Shown piece by piece: positions 24,637 to 34,949 of a stretch of DNA of 36,742 nt. Where the stretch lies: positions 1-36,742 of the forward strand of contig JAFUMO010000022.1 of the NCBI GenBank assembly GCA_017482565.1, read 5' to 3'. The notes under the pieces were generated by a model. That model was not told where the DNA came from, searched no databases, and worked only from the letters and a program-made list of their open reading frames with translations. This DNA is from Bacteroidales bacterium (GTDB taxonomy: Bacteria; Bacteroidota; Bacteroidia; Bacteroidales; UBA932). The position numbers and the translations under genes are program-made. Numbering within the stretch: the first letter of the stretch is position 1; every line of letters starts with the position of its first letter.

Positions 24637-24669
24637 ATATTTTAGGTTTTTTATTTTCCTGAAGTGAGA

Positions 24670-24700
24670 TAAAGTTATTCACTTTTCACAATCATTCAAA
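24670..24700 (-). promoter_or_regulatory. Promoter of the DPP IV gene
   Basis: On the minus strand TTTG (24697-24700), 19 bases, then TAACTTTA (24670-24677), which differs from the -7 consensus only in the last base. The -33 box lies inside the 3' end of the helicase gene. The 5' leader is about 28 nt. Confidence 0.6.
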
Positions 24701-26110
24701 ATATTTGTCATTGAAGTTCACAAGATATACCTTCTCCACCCCCCGGGTGATTGCCGTGTAGAGCCATTTGAGGTCATCCATTGAAATATCATCTTTCCAT
24801 AGGTTATTGTCTACAAACACACACTTCCACTGGCCTCCCTGTGACTTGTGTCCGGTAATTGCAGTGGCATACTTTATCTGCAGGGCATTATAGTACTTGT
24901 CCTCCCTAACCTTCTCCATCCTCTTCCTTCGTATGGTTATATGTTCATAATCAGCATATACACCCTCAAAAAGCGCCCTCTGCTGCTCACGGTCAAGTGC
25001 CGGAGAGACAGACTGCAGGGTATCCAGGATTATCTTTGCATCAATCTCCACATCATCGTAATCAGGGAACTTGAGGGTAGCCTGTGCAAAATGGAGCCCG
25101 TAACGCTCTTCATAATTGCTTATCCTCACCAGCTCCGCCACATCTCCGTTGGCAATAAAATCAAGCTGCGGGACATCCTCCAGGAACTGGTAACAGTTCT
25201 TCACAATCATAAGCTTGTCCCCACGTGAAAGCTGTTCCTCCATAAAAAGGACAGTCTGCCTTATCCCCATATTATATTTGTTAGCCCTCATGTTGGAACG
25301 GCAGAGCACTACAACTTCGTCCAGCCCGTACTTTGAGATGGCCCAGTCAAGCTCCTCAATCAATTCTCCTCCCGACAGCTTTTTGAAGTCATCAAACCCT
25401 TTGCAGCAGAACTGCGGTACATCCACATCCCCTGAGGCAATGATGCTCCTGAGCATGGTGGCATTGTAGAGTATGCCGCTCTCACTGGTCTGCCTCACCA
25501 CATCCGTAAGGGTAACCATCTTAAGGGATGAATACTGTGAGAGATAGTCATAATCCAGGGCGGGGCTTTCATCCATCCCTATAGGGGGAAGCTGTGCAGA
25601 ATCACCCATCAGGATAAGCTTGTTGCCGGCATTCTGCCTTATGTATGAGACAAGATCTTCCAGAAGGTCTCCTGTTCCAAAGATTGATCCCTCACCGGCA
25701 GCCCCAATTGAAATGAGGGAAGCCTCATCCACAATATACACGGTATCCTTGCTCTTGTTGAAATCAAGCATGAAGCGTGCCTCCTTATCTGCAAGCGACT
25801 TCTGCCTGTAAATCTGCTTGTGTATGGTCTTTGCCTGCACGCCTGAATAGTTGGAAAGCACTTTTGCCGCCCTTCCCGTTGGTGCCAGAAGGATATATTT
25901 GTACTTGAAATCCTTAAGGACATTTATGAAGGCCGAAATGGCCGTTGTCTTTCCTGTTCCGGCATATCCCCTTACCACAAGGAGGGGGAATTCATCGGGA
26001 GTGGAAGAGATGAACTCTCCCAAATGACGGAAAAGCTCCCTCTGGCCGGGAGTTGGCTCCATCCCCATCTTCTGCTCAATGAGGGTGGCAAGATACTTGT
26101 CTACCGCCAT
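24692..26110 (-). CDS. RecD2-like SF1 DNA helicase (AAA ATPase)
   Basis: This 472-residue protein has superfamily-1B helicase motifs: Walker A GYAGTGKT (48-55), Walker B IVDEAS (126-131), a GDSAQLPP motif III, 'ATAITGHKSQGGQWKCVFVD' (motif V) and 'WLYTAITRGVEKVYLVN' (motif VI). It resembles the core of RecD/RecD2 but lacks the long N-terminal region of RecD2. A 5'-3' helicase role in DNA repair is likely. The ATG at 26110 overlaps the end of the trkH gene by 10 bp, which indicates translational coupling in one operon although the functions seem unrelated. The length is usual for the stand-alone Bacteroidota form. Confidence 0.85.
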   Translation of the reverse strand: MAVDKYLATLIEQKMGMEPTPGQRELFRHLGEFISSTPDEFPLLVVRGYAGTGKTTAISAFINVLKDFKYKYILLAPTGRAAKVLSNYSGVQAKTIHKQIYRQKSLADKEARFMLDFNKSKDTVYIVDEASLISIGAAGEGSIFGTGDLLEDLVSYIRQNAGNKLILMGDSAQLPPIGMDESPALDYDYLSQYSSLKMVTLTDVVRQTSESGILYNATMLRSIIASGDVDVPQFCCKGFDDFKKLSGGELIEELDWAISKYGLDEVVVLCRSNMRANKYNMGIRQTVLFMEEQLSRGDKLMIVKNCYQFLEDVPQLDFIANGDVAELVRISNYEERYGLHFAQATLKFPDYDDVEIDAKIILDTLQSVSPALDREQQRALFEGVYADYEHITIRRKRMEKVREDKYYNALQIKYATAITGHKSQGGQWKCVFVDNNLWKDDISMDDLKWLYTAITRGVEKVYLVNFNDKYFE

Positions 26111-27546
26111 CTCCAGATTGTGAATACTATTATGAGGGAATATACTTCAAGACGTCCCAGGAGCATCTGGAGCGCAAGCACGAACTTGCCCATTACCGGA
26201 ATCTGCGAGAAATTTCCAAGAGAGCCCACATTGCCGAAACCGGGCCCCACATTTCCCAGATTGGCAATTGAGGCGGAGAAGGAATCCATATAATCCACAC
26301 CCATCATTGAAAGGAGTGCTCCACCTGCAAAAATAAGGAAGAAATAGAGGGCGATATAAAGGTTAACTGCCGATGCCATTGAGTTGTCAACCACACTCTC
26401 CCCCACCCTTACAGGAATTACCGCACTAGGGTGCATATGCTTCTTTATCTGCACCTTAAAATTCTTCCAGAAAATAAGTACCCTGTCTGTCTTAAGGCCT
26501 CCCGATGTGGAACCAGAACAGGCACACTGCACAGACACATACATCAGAAGCAGTACGGAGAGGGCCGGCCACACACTGGTATCAGATGTTGCAAAACCGG
26601 TTGTGGATATCATTGAAACTGTCTGGAAGAGACTTGTCCATAGGGCATTCCAGAAACTTGTCTCCACACCACCTATGAGAAGATCTGCCATAATCAGAAC
26701 AGAAACCGCCAGAATTGTCCCTATATAGAATTTTGTTACAGGAGACTTGAACAGCTTTGGAGAACGCTCCACAAAAGTTGAATAGAGGAGCCCGAAATGC
26801 ATACCGCCCAAAAGCATGAACACCACGGAAACCAGCTCAACCTTGAATGATCCGAATGCCCCAATGGATTCGTTCCTTGTACTGAAACCTCCAGTGGCAA
26901 CTGCGCTGAATGCGTGGTTTACGGCATCAAAAAGTCCCATACCTGCAAGCATATAGGCAACAGTACACAGGAGTGTCATCCCTACAAATACACTTGCAAT
27001 CATCCTTATCACCTCTTTGGTACGGAAACGGTAGTTCTCCCTGGAAAGGGATGAAATCTCCATTTTGCTGAGCCTCATCTTGAATGTACTCACCATAGGG
27101 AGGATAAGGAGCATGAACACCACTACACCAACACCCCCTATAAAATGGGTTGAGGACCTCCAGAAAAGGAGGCTCTTTGGAAGTGCCTCTATATCCTGAA
27201 GGATTGTCCCCCCTGTGGTAGTATACCCTGAAACACTCTCAAACCAAGCATTTATGAGGGTAAACTCACCTCCCCACAACACATACGGGAGCATTCCGAA
27301 TATACAACAAAGTATCCAGGAAAGGACAATGATTGTAAATCCCTCCTTAATGTGTATCTCCTCCTGCCTCCTCACAAAGATAAGAGGGAACATCCCTGAA
27401 GTGAAGGTGATTACGCCACTCAGCAGCAGAGGTGAAAAAGCTGAATCATAGTCATAGATAACAGAGACAATAACGCTCATGAACATGAACATGGCGTTAA
27501 ACAACAATGCAATACCTATATTTCTTGATACTACACTTATATTCAT
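26101..27546 (-). CDS. trkH: Trk/Ktr potassium uptake membrane subunit
   Basis: This 481-residue polytopic protein has the four-fold M1-P-M2 plan of TrkH/KtrB channels; pore-loop signatures are 'VSGYTTTGGT', 'ATGGFSTRNES', 'TGFATSD' and 'ANLGNVGPGF', each with the selectivity Gly. It takes up K+ in the inner membrane and normally needs a cytoplasmic RCK partner (TrkA), which is not in this window. The ATG at 27546 is 5 bp after the stop of the HAMP-receptor gene; a TTG at 27555 would overlap that gene. The helicase gene overlaps its 3' end. The receptor directly upstream may couple K+ uptake to an envelope signal, which is inference. Confidence 0.9.
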   Translation of the reverse strand: MNISVVSRNIGIALLFNAMFMFMSVIVSVIYDYDSAFSPLLLSGVITFTSGMFPLIFVRRQEEIHIKEGFTIIVLSWILCCIFGMLPYVLWGGEFTLINAWFESVSGYTTTGGTILQDIEALPKSLLFWRSSTHFIGGVGVVVFMLLILPMVSTFKMRLSKMEISSLSRENYRFRTKEVIRMIASVFVGMTLLCTVAYMLAGMGLFDAVNHAFSAVATGGFSTRNESIGAFGSFKVELVSVVFMLLGGMHFGLLYSTFVERSPKLFKSPVTKFYIGTILAVSVLIMADLLIGGVETSFWNALWTSLFQTVSMISTTGFATSDTSVWPALSVLLLMYVSVQCACSGSTSGGLKTDRVLIFWKNFKVQIKKHMHPSAVIPVRVGESVVDNSMASAVNLYIALYFFLIFAGGALLSMMGVDYMDSFSASIANLGNVGPGFGNVGSLGNFSQIPVMGKFVLALQMLLGRLEVYSLIIVFTIWRWR

Positions 27547-27551
27547 CTCCC

Positions 27552-28319
27552 TCAACTGTGTTTTGAAAGTTTCCTGTTGGTCTCCACAAGCTCCCTCACA
27601 TTCTCGTTAAGGTCTTTGAGCTCATCATCATTTTCTACAACCACATTGTAGCTCTTTTTCCTGAACAGATAGTCTGAGACTCCCCTTGATATTCTCATGA
27701 GCGGATTCACAAAATAGAAGTTGATGAAATAGTTGAACAGGAAAACCATAACCATCCCCATAAGCACTGTAACAACGCCCGGCATGATGCTTCTATAGAA
27801 GCTGTCGCTCATATTCATTGAATTCTCTGCAAGGGCCTCCTGTGAAGTGAGGGTAAGCTTCTGCAGATACCACCTCAGGCGCATATATACCGGATGCAGC
27901 TTGCTGAAATACCATGCCCTCCTACCGGTATAGTCACTCTGCCACACCTCCTGGGCATCCTTCATCACAATCACATAAGCTGTATAGGCAAACAGTACAG
28001 AATCAGCATACATCCTCTCCTGCTCGGTTGTAAAACTCTCCCGCAGCCCCTTGAGGTTGCTGGAGAACATGTCATCATCCGCATCAAGGACAAGCAGTTC
28101 CCTGGTCTCATCACCAATGCCTTCAAGGAGATTGAAGTTATACTCATCCGTAACGTCAAGCAGGAGCCTTGTAGTATTTATGGCGGAAATATTGTCATTG
28201 ATGAGGTTTGAAACAGTACTCCTCATCTTTATAAACTCATATATTGAAATTGCACTGGAAACAAGAAGTATTGTGGCAATAACCACAAACCCCAGTGATA
28301 TTTTTCTTTTTATAGCCAT
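27552..28319 (-). CDS. Two-TM HAMP-domain receptor without output domain
   Basis: This 255-residue protein has a basic start, TM1 at about 8-29, a periplasmic region of about 150 residues that looks like a helical four-helix-bundle sensor (MCP/NIT-like), TM2 at about 179-204 and a HAMP domain at about 205-250. The HAMP Pro is Pro206 and the DEL...N pattern is at 232-240. It ends there, with no kinase, cyclase or chemotaxis output domain. I choose the ATG at 28319; further upstream lies its TATATTTG promoter, so the TTG at 28379 is rejected. It is the first gene of the operon with trkH and the helicase. It may act through a protein partner or on TrkH itself. Confidence 0.75.
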   Translation of the reverse strand: MAIKRKISLGFVVIATILLVSSAISIYEFIKMRSTVSNLINDNISAINTTRLLLDVTDEYNFNLLEGIGDETRELLVLDADDDMFSSNLKGLRESFTTEQERMYADSVLFAYTAYVIVMKDAQEVWQSDYTGRRAWYFSKLHPVYMRLRWYLQKLTLTSQEALAENSMNMSDSFYRSIMPGVVTVLMGMVMVFLFNYFINFYFVNPLMRISRGVSDYLFRKKSYNVVVENDDELKDLNENVRELVETNRKLSKHS

Positions 28320-28340
28320 AACATGCCTTATAATACAAGG

Positions 28341-28348
28341 CAAATATA
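28341..28348 (-). promoter_or_regulatory. Promoter element of the HAMP-trkH-helicase operon
   Basis: The minus strand reads TATATTTG, an exact -7 match, with no good -33 box. It begins right after the T-run of the upstream gene's terminator (28350-28398) and gives a leader of about 15 nt. Confidence 0.55.
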
Positions 28349-28349
28349 G

Positions 28350-28398
28350 CATAAAAAAATATAACTCGGTTACCGGCAAGCGGCCACCGAGTTATATT
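28350..28398 (-). terminator. Intrinsic terminator of the gyrA-TPR transcript
   Basis: On the minus strand AATATAACTCGGT (28386-28398) pairs with ACCGAGTTATATT (28358-28370) in 13 perfect pairs around a 15-base loop, followed by ATTTTTTTAT. It is 20 bp after the TPR stop. Confidence 0.85.
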
Positions 28399-28418
28399 AT
28401 TTCCACAAAAGTACGGGA

Positions 28419-29735
28419 TTATTTGTTCTCCTCCACAAATTTGTTGTACTTGTCATAGCTTGCCTGATAGTCAGCATTCTTCTCACGGAAACGGAAGTAG
28501 ATGTTCTTCAGGTACTCTGCACAAGCAAGCTTGATGTCAGCATCCTCTGAAACCTCAAATGCCTTCTCAAAAGGAACGATGGCAGCCTCAAGAGTCTTCT
28601 CCATCTGCTCTACCAATGCCATATACTTGTTGTCATCAAGCTCGTTCTGTGCCTTATCCTGGATATCTACAGCCCAGTCGTAGTATGCACAGCCCTCAGC
28701 AAATGGTGCAAAAACATATTTAGGATCAATCTCACCTGATTTCCTGAATGCAGCAATTGCCTCCTCAAAATTGTTCAATTTGCGGTATACGCTACCCTCT
28801 GCATAAACAAGGCTTGCATTGTTAGGCTCGTTGTTCTGGGCAACCTTCAAGATTGCAAGAACCTTCTCAGGATCATCGTTGGACTCAAGGTAAACGTTGA
28901 TAAGTGCTACAAGTACAGACTGGCTGGTTGGATACATCTCAAATGCCTTTGTAAGAACTTCCTTGCATTTTACAGTGTCACCTTTTGACTTGTAGTTGTC
29001 TGCAAGGCTTGCACGTACATCACCGTCAAGTTCATAGTTGATGGTAAGACAGTACTCAAGGAATTTGATTGCCTTGTCCCTGTCACCTGCCATGGTTGCG
29101 GTAACTGCAGTGTAGTAAGCCATAGTTGAATCAACTGTACCGAGTACTGGATGGCCGGCTACCTCCCAAGTCTTCTCAAAGCCGTTTGAAGCCTCAGCAA
29201 AGTTGCCCAAAGTGTAATTTGACATTGCACCCTCATAGAACTTGTTCTTGATGTTGTTGAGACCATCTGTAATCTGTTTCTTCTGCGCGCCTTTGGTATC
29301 AAGCTCTGCAGCTTTCTTCATTGCGTCAAATGAAAGCTGCAATGCATTCTCCAAAGCAGGCTTTGTAACAACCCATGCTACAAGTACACCGTTCTCATCG
29401 TAATAGAGTGACTTGTCTGCATAATTGTCAACTGTAAAAAGTTTGCCGTTCTTCTCCTCCTGTGCAGTTGAAACTACCTGCTGGTCCTTTAGAAGAAGCT
29501 TTACCTGCATCTGGGGAGAACCTGCAAGAATTCCCTCAGACGGTGCATCATAACATGCCTGGTATGCATTTGACAATTTTACCCAAGTTGCAGGAAGAAC
29601 GCCTTTCTTAGGATTTTCTGTATCAGCCTTGGCCTTATCCAAAGCCTTAAGTGCATCCGCTGACGCTTTGCTCTGTGCATCAGCCTGAGATACTACCATA
29701 AGCAGTGCAACCACTGCGAACAAAAATTTTTTCAT
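28419..29735 (-). CDS. Secreted tetratricopeptide repeat protein
   Basis: This 438-residue protein has a signal peptide cleaved near residue 20 (SQADA|QSK), so it is periplasmic or outer-membrane associated. It contains several TPR units, for example 'YNFTLG..AEASNGFEKTWEVAG'-type and 'ASLVYAEGSVYRKLNNFEEAIAAFRKSG' segments between about 190 and 350 (the first quoted loosely). It follows gyrA by 35 bp without a terminator, so it is probably co-transcribed. It should act as a protein-binding scaffold in the envelope; its partners are unknown. The Lys-rich composition and regular codon choice suggest good expression. Confidence 0.82.
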   Translation of the reverse strand: MKKFLFAVVALLMVVSQADAQSKASADALKALDKAKADTENPKKGVLPATWVKLSNAYQACYDAPSEGILAGSPQMQVKLLLKDQQVVSTAQEEKNGKLFTVDNYADKSLYYDENGVLVAWVVTKPALENALQLSFDAMKKAAELDTKGAQKKQITDGLNNIKNKFYEGAMSNYTLGNFAEASNGFEKTWEVAGHPVLGTVDSTMAYYTAVTATMAGDRDKAIKFLEYCLTINYELDGDVRASLADNYKSKGDTVKCKEVLTKAFEMYPTSQSVLVALINVYLESNDDPEKVLAILKVAQNNEPNNASLVYAEGSVYRKLNNFEEAIAAFRKSGEIDPKYVFAPFAEGCAYYDWAVDIQDKAQNELDDNKYMALVEQMEKTLEAAIVPFEKAFEVSEDADIKLACAEYLKNIYFRFREKNADYQASYDKYNKFVEENK

Positions 29736-29770
29736 CTCTAAAAACAGTATTTTGAATTAATAATTAAATC

Positions 29771-32266
29771 TTATTGCTCCTCCGGAACCTCTGCCGGCTT
29801 TTCCTCACTCTTGTTCACTACACAAACGGCTGCAATTGAATCACCCTCCCTGAGGTTGATGAGCTTCACTCCCTGTGTAGCACGTCCTGCAAGCCTTATG
29901 TCAGACACAGCCACCCTTATGGTAATGCCCGACTTGTTGATGATCATGAGGTCATTTTCCTCTGTCACTGATTTTAAAGCTACAAGTTTACCGGTTTTTT
30001 CTGTAATATTCAAAGTTTTTACACCTTTTCCGCCCCTGCTTGTAAGCCTGTAGTCCTCAAGCTCGGATTTCTTGCCATATCCGTTCTCACTAACTACAAG
30101 AACCGTACGGTTTTCCTCCTTCACTTTATCTGACTTTACACAAATCATACCAATAACTTCATCTTCATCTTCAATGCTGATTCCACGCACTCCTGCACTG
30201 GTCCTTCCTATAGCCCTTGCATCAACCTCGTTGAACCTTACACATTTTCCATCCCTGCCGGCAATAAGTATCTCGTTGCTGCCGTTGGTGAGCATTGCCT
30301 CAATGAGCTCGTCACCCTCCCTAACGCTAATGGCATTCACACCGTTCACCCTTGGCCTTGAGTATGCCTCAAGTGATGTCTTCTTCACTGTACCCCTCTT
30401 TGTACCAAGTACAATGTAGTTGTTGTTGATGTATTCCTCATCGTTCAGTGTAGGTACATTCAAATATGCGCACACCTTGTCCTCAGGTTCAATGTTGATT
30501 ACATTCTGTATCGCGCGTCCCTTGGATGTCTTGGTTCCCTCAGGCACGTCATATACCTTGAGCCAGAAACATTTTCCTTTCCGGGTGAAGAACATCATGG
30601 TGCTGTGCATGTTTGCAACATAGATGTGCTCAATGAAGTCCTCCTCCCTGGTTGTACTTCCCTTGGCACCCACGCCGCCCCTGTTCTGCAGGCGGTACTC
30701 GTTCAGAGGAGTCCTCTTGATATATCCCATGTGGGAGATTGTAATCACCACATCCTCGTCGGGATAGAAATCCTCCGGATTGAACTCATCCGATGAAGGG
30801 ACAATTGCTGTCCTCCTCTCATCACCGAACTTGGCCTTGAGGGCAACAAGCTCCTCCTTGATGATGTCCATCTGCATATCATAGTTTGCAAGCACCTCCT
30901 TAAGGTGGTTGATGAGCTTCATCAGCTCCTCATACTCGTTCTGGAGCTTCTCCTTCTCCAGGCCTGTAAGCTGGCGGAGCCTCATCTCAACTATAGCTGC
31001 AGCCTGTACCTCAGAGAACTGGAACCTCTCTATCAGACCTTGCTTTGCATCATCCACGGTCTTGGATGCCCTTATGATTGCAATCACCTCATCCAGCACG
31101 TCAAGAGCCTTGAGCAGACCCTCCAGGATGTGTGCCCTGGCCTCTGCCTTGTTGAGCTCAAACTGCGCCCTGCGCACCACCACATCATGCCTGTGGCGCA
31201 CATAGTATTTGATGAGCTGCTTGAGGTTCAGGAGCCTTGGCCTGCCGTCCACAAGGGCTATGTTGTTTACAGAGAAGCTGCTCTGGAGCGCTGTATACTT
31301 GAACAGCGTATTCAGCACCACATTTGCAACCGCACCCATCTTGAGCTTGATTACAATGCGCATTCCTGTACGGTCACTCTCATCGTTCACGTATGCAATG
31401 CCATCTATCTTCTTCTCCTCAACAAGCTCCGCAATCTTCTCAATGAGCTCCCTCTTGTTCACCATGTAAGGAATCTCGCTCACCACAATTGTCTCGCGGC
31501 CGTGCTCGCTTACCTCAATGTCTGTCTTGGCCCTCACTACAATCCTGCCCCTTCCTGTATCAAAAGCCTCCCTGATGCCGTTGAAGCCCTGGATGATTCC
31601 GCCTGTAGGGAAATCCGGCCCCTTCACATGCTCCATCAGTTCATCTGTAGTGATCTCATTATTGTTGATATAGGCCACAATGGCATCACAAATCTCATTG
31701 AGATTGTGCGGAGCCATGTTTGTTGCCATACCAACCGCAATACCTGAAGCACCATTCAAAAGGAGGAGCGGAGCCTTTGCAGGGAGCACAACGGGCTCCT
31801 GCAGGGTATCGTCAAAGTTGTTCCTGAAGTCTACTGTGTTCTTGTCCAGATCCAGGAGAACCTCCTCGGCCACAGCATTGAAGCGTGCCTCTGTATAACG
31901 CATTGCAGCAGCGGAATCTCCGTCTATGGAGCCAAAGTTTCCCTGCCCCTGTACCAACATATATCTGAGGCTCCAGTTCTGGGCCATCCTCACCATTGCA
32001 TCGTATACACTTGAATCTCCATGCGGATGGTACTTACCCAAAACCTCACCTACAATACGGGCTGATTTCTTGAATTGCCCTCCTGATGTAAGCCCCAACT
32101 CGCTCATGCCGTAAAGCACCCTCCTGTGAACCGGCTTGAGGCCGTCACGCACATCAGGAAGAGCTCTGGATACTATAACCGACATAGAGTAATCTATGTA
32201 CGCACTCTTCATCTGATCCTCTATGTTAATCTGATGTATCCTTCCTTGTGTCTCTTCTATTTCCAT
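29771..32266 (-). CDS. gyrA: DNA gyrase subunit A
   Basis: GyrA cuts and rejoins DNA in the A2B2 gyrase that introduces negative supercoils. The 831 residues have the breakage-reunion domain (about 1-510) with active-site Tyr124 in AMRYTEARF, and a C-terminal beta-pinwheel with six blades. A GyrA-box-like TSRGGKG near residue 745 replaces the classical QRRGGKG. The quinolone region reads GDSSVYD (83-89), with Ser85 and Asp89 at the E. coli Ser83 and Asp87 positions, that is, no classical resistance substitution. It is divergent from clpC and followed by the secreted TPR gene. Promoter at 32316-32346. Subunit A of topoisomerase IV is less likely given the GyrA box. Confidence 0.95.
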   Translation of the reverse strand: MEIEETQGRIHQINIEDQMKSAYIDYSMSVIVSRALPDVRDGLKPVHRRVLYGMSELGLTSGGQFKKSARIVGEVLGKYHPHGDSSVYDAMVRMAQNWSLRYMLVQGQGNFGSIDGDSAAAMRYTEARFNAVAEEVLLDLDKNTVDFRNNFDDTLQEPVVLPAKAPLLLLNGASGIAVGMATNMAPHNLNEICDAIVAYINNNEITTDELMEHVKGPDFPTGGIIQGFNGIREAFDTGRGRIVVRAKTDIEVSEHGRETIVVSEIPYMVNKRELIEKIAELVEEKKIDGIAYVNDESDRTGMRIVIKLKMGAVANVVLNTLFKYTALQSSFSVNNIALVDGRPRLLNLKQLIKYYVRHRHDVVVRRAQFELNKAEARAHILEGLLKALDVLDEVIAIIRASKTVDDAKQGLIERFQFSEVQAAAIVEMRLRQLTGLEKEKLQNEYEELMKLINHLKEVLANYDMQMDIIKEELVALKAKFGDERRTAIVPSSDEFNPEDFYPDEDVVITISHMGYIKRTPLNEYRLQNRGGVGAKGSTTREEDFIEHIYVANMHSTMMFFTRKGKCFWLKVYDVPEGTKTSKGRAIQNVINIEPEDKVCAYLNVPTLNDEEYINNNYIVLGTKRGTVKKTSLEAYSRPRVNGVNAISVREGDELIEAMLTNGSNEILIAGRDGKCVRFNEVDARAIGRTSAGVRGISIEDEDEVIGMICVKSDKVKEENRTVLVVSENGYGKKSELEDYRLTSRGGKGVKTLNITEKTGKLVALKSVTEENDLMIINKSGITIRVAVSDIRLAGRATQGVKLINLREGDSIAAVCVVNKSEEKPAEVPEEQ

Positions 32267-32315
32267 AAAAATTTGTTAAGTTAACAGGACCCCGCACAAG
32301 CAGGGTAATAACATA

Positions 32316-32346
32316 CAAAAATACGCAATTTTTTTGATTAAATAAA
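32316..32346 (-). promoter_or_regulatory. Promoter of gyrA
   Basis: On the minus strand TTTA (32343-32346), 19 bases, then TATTTTTG (32316-32323). The -7 box is exact and the -33 box has one mismatch. The 5' leader is about 44 nt. No equally good element is seen for divergent clpC. Confidence 0.6.
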
Positions 32347-32390
32347 GGAAGCAGGACAATTTTCCTTAAATTAGCGCAAATTTTGAAGAG

Positions 32391-34949
32391 ATGCATTTAC
32401 AACTATCGAGCGAACTTAACGACATCCTTACGTACGCCAAGGAAGAGGCCATGAGACTGGGCAACTTCACAGTCTCTACAGACCACCTTATCCTTGGAAT
32501 TTTAAGGCACAGGGAAAACATTACAGTTGAAACACTTGGTTCCCTTGGAGTGAATTCTGCAGAGCTGAAGGCACACCTGGAAGATGCAGTGAAGGCCAAG
32601 GAACCCATCCCGTTTGAGAAGGACAACATGCTCTCCCTTTCAAAGGCAAGCGAAAACGCACTCAAGATAATGTTTCTTGAGGCCCGTTCACTCCATATGA
32701 TAAAGCCTGATTCAAGCCATCTGTTCCTGGCCATCCTCAGGGCTCAGGACGGCCATGCAGTGCGCTGGCTGGAGCAGTATGACATTAATTATGAGAAGAT
32801 AAGGAACATCTTTGCAGGAGAGGGAAATACCGCTGCAGAGCCTTCAGGGGACTACAGGGAAGGGAAGCCTCAGGATAAGGAGGAAAGCCCTCTTCCAGAC
32901 AGCAATACATCTGAGGGTGAAGGGGATGTGATGGAGAACCGGAGCGGGATGAAAGGCTCCGGGGCAGCCGCAGTAAGGATAACCGCAAGGAAGGAGAACA
33001 CCGGGAAGACACCTGTTCTGGACAGTTTCGGCTATGACCTCACAAAAGCTGCCATGGAAGACAAGCTCGACCCTGTAGTAGGGAGGGAGAAGGAGATTGA
33101 GAGGCTGGCACAGATCCTCGGGAGGAGGAAGAAGAACAATCCCGTACTCATAGGTGAGCCTGGAGTGGGAAAATCAGCCATTGCGGAGGGGCTTGCCATC
33201 AGGATTGCAAGGAAGAATGTTTCAAGGGTACTGGCAGGGAAGAGGGTAGTTTCCCTGGATATAGGATCCATTGTGGCCGGCACAAAATACCGCGGACAGT
33301 TTGAGGAGAGGATGAAGGCCATTCTGAACGAGCTTGCCAAGAACCCCAATATAATACTTTTCATTGATGAGATGCATACCCTTGTGGGTGCAGGCGGGGC
33401 TGCCGGTTCCCTTGATGCGGCAAACATGCTCAAGCCGGCTTTGGCCCGGGGAGAGATACAGTGCATAGGGGCCACCACCCTGGATGAGTTCCGCCAGTTC
33501 ATTGAGAAGGACGGGGCTCTGGAGCGCAGGTTCCAGAAAGTGATTGTGGAGACCACCAATTTTGCACAGACACTGGATATCCTGGAGAACATAAAGGAGA
33601 GGTACCAGAAGCATCATAACGTAGTATACTCGGATGAGGCCATCAAGTCCTGCATCACCCTGAGCCAAAGATATATAACAGACCGCTGCCTGCCAGACAA
33701 GGCCATTGACATCCTGGATGAGGCAGGGAGCCGCGTACACTTGAAGAACATAAAGGTTTCCAAGAAGATACAAACCCTTGAAAAGGCAATTGACATAATT
33801 GTAACCGAGAAGAAGGATGCTGTTGCTTGCTCTGATTTTGAGAAGGCCGCCATGTTCCGCGACATTGAAAAGCTCAAGCGGGAAGAGCTGGAGGAGGAGC
33901 GCGCCAAATGGCAGCAGAAACAGCTTGCCTCGCCGGCCCAGGTTACAGCAGAGGATGTGGCACAGGTTGTGAGCATGGCAACCAACATCCCAGTAAGCAA
34001 GATTGCCCAGAGCGAGGGGAACAAGCTTGCCGGAATGGGGGCTTCCCTGAAGGAGAAGATAATTGGGCAGGATGAGGCTGTGGAGACAGTCACCCGAGCC
34101 ATCCAGCGCAACAGGGCCGGCCTGAAGGACCCCAACAAGCCGATAGGGACATTCCTTTTCCTGGGCCCAACCGGAGTTGGAAAGACCCAGCTTGCAAAGG
34201 TACTTGCACAATATATGTTTGATTCTCCCGACAGCATCATACGCATTGACATGAGCGAATACATGGAGAAACATGCAGTAAGCCGCCTGATAGGTGCCCC
34301 TCCGGGCTATGTGGGGTACAACGAGGGGGGGCAACTGAGCGAGAGGGTACGCAGGAAACCGTACTCGGTAGTGCTGCTGGATGAGATTGAGAAGGCCCAT
34401 CCTGATATCTTCAACCTGCTGCTGCAGGTTCTGGACGAAGGACGCCTCACAGACAGCAATGGCCGCCACATAGATTTCCGCAATACTGTACTGATACTTA
34501 CATCCAACATAGGAACCAAGGAGCTGAAGGATTTCGGAAACGGGCTCGGCTTCTCAAATGCCTCCAAGAGGGATACCGTGGCCAACAGCAGGGCCATCCT
34601 GGAGAAGGCCATCAGGAAGGCGTTCACTCCGGAATTCCTCAACAGGCTGGATGAGCAGATACTCTTCAACCCTCTGGCAAAGGAGGACATTGAGCGCATA
34701 ATTGAGATTGAGCTACGGGAGCTGTATGCCCGCGTTGAGCAGGCCGGCTTTGTGCTAAAACTGGGCAAAGGGGTGAAGAAGTTTGTGGCAGACATGGGCT
34801 ATGACCCCCAATACGGCGCACGCCCGCTGAAAAGGGCAATACAGCGCTACATAGAGGACCCGCTTGCAGAAAAGATAATCAGCGGTACTATAAAACCGGG
34901 CGAAACCGTTACCCTGAAGCTCAACAAGGAGCGGAACGGGGTTATATAA
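32391..34949 (+). CDS. clpC: ClpC-type AAA+ unfoldase subunit of the Clp protease
   Basis: ClpC unfolds proteins and feeds them to ClpP. The 852 residues hold a Clp_N domain with two repeats (about 1-145), an unusually long acidic/polar linker (148-205), the first AAA+ domain with GEPGVGKS (255-262), a short UVR-like helical hairpin 'CSDFEKAAMFRDIEKLKREE' (about 480-500) and the second AAA+ domain with GPTGVGKT (about 592). A LGF tripeptide at 719-721 is the ClpP-docking loop, absent from the ClpB in this window. The ATG at 32391 directly precedes the Clp_N domain. It is divergent from gyrA. No ClpP or McsA/McsB adaptor gene is nearby. Confidence 0.92.
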   Translation: MHLQLSSELNDILTYAKEEAMRLGNFTVSTDHLILGILRHRENITVETLGSLGVNSAELKAHLEDAVKAKEPIPFEKDNMLSLSKASENALKIMFLEARSLHMIKPDSSHLFLAILRAQDGHAVRWLEQYDINYEKIRNIFAGEGNTAAEPSGDYREGKPQDKEESPLPDSNTSEGEGDVMENRSGMKGSGAAAVRITARKENTGKTPVLDSFGYDLTKAAMEDKLDPVVGREKEIERLAQILGRRKKNNPVLIGEPGVGKSAIAEGLAIRIARKNVSRVLAGKRVVSLDIGSIVAGTKYRGQFEERMKAILNELAKNPNIILFIDEMHTLVGAGGAAGSLDAANMLKPALARGEIQCIGATTLDEFRQFIEKDGALERRFQKVIVETTNFAQTLDILENIKERYQKHHNVVYSDEAIKSCITLSQRYITDRCLPDKAIDILDEAGSRVHLKNIKVSKKIQTLEKAIDIIVTEKKDAVACSDFEKAAMFRDIEKLKREELEEERAKWQQKQLASPAQVTAEDVAQVVSMATNIPVSKIAQSEGNKLAGMGASLKEKIIGQDEAVETVTRAIQRNRAGLKDPNKPIGTFLFLGPTGVGKTQLAKVLAQYMFDSPDSIIRIDMSEYMEKHAVSRLIGAPPGYVGYNEGGQLSERVRRKPYSVVLLDEIEKAHPDIFNLLLQVLDEGRLTDSNGRHIDFRNTVLILTSNIGTKELKDFGNGLGFSNASKRDTVANSRAILEKAIRKAFTPEFLNRLDEQILFNPLAKEDIERIIEIELRELYARVEQAGFVLKLGKGVKKFVADMGYDPQYGARPLKRAIQRYIEDPLAEKIISGTIKPGETVTLKLNKERNGVI

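Noticed and set aside
30905-31747. 280-codon open frame on the plus strand opposite gyrA
   Set aside because: It lies wholly within gyrA, whose protein is conserved along its entire length; the antisense frame has low-complexity Leu/His-rich content and no family likeness.
33222-34469. 415-codon open frame opposite clpC
   Set aside because: Antisense shadow of a conserved AAA+ coding sequence; its peptide has no recognisable domain.
32391-34949. A second ClpB instead of ClpC
   Set aside because: The LGF ClpP-docking tripeptide, the short UVR-like hairpin in place of the long middle domain and the Clp_N pattern all fit ClpC.
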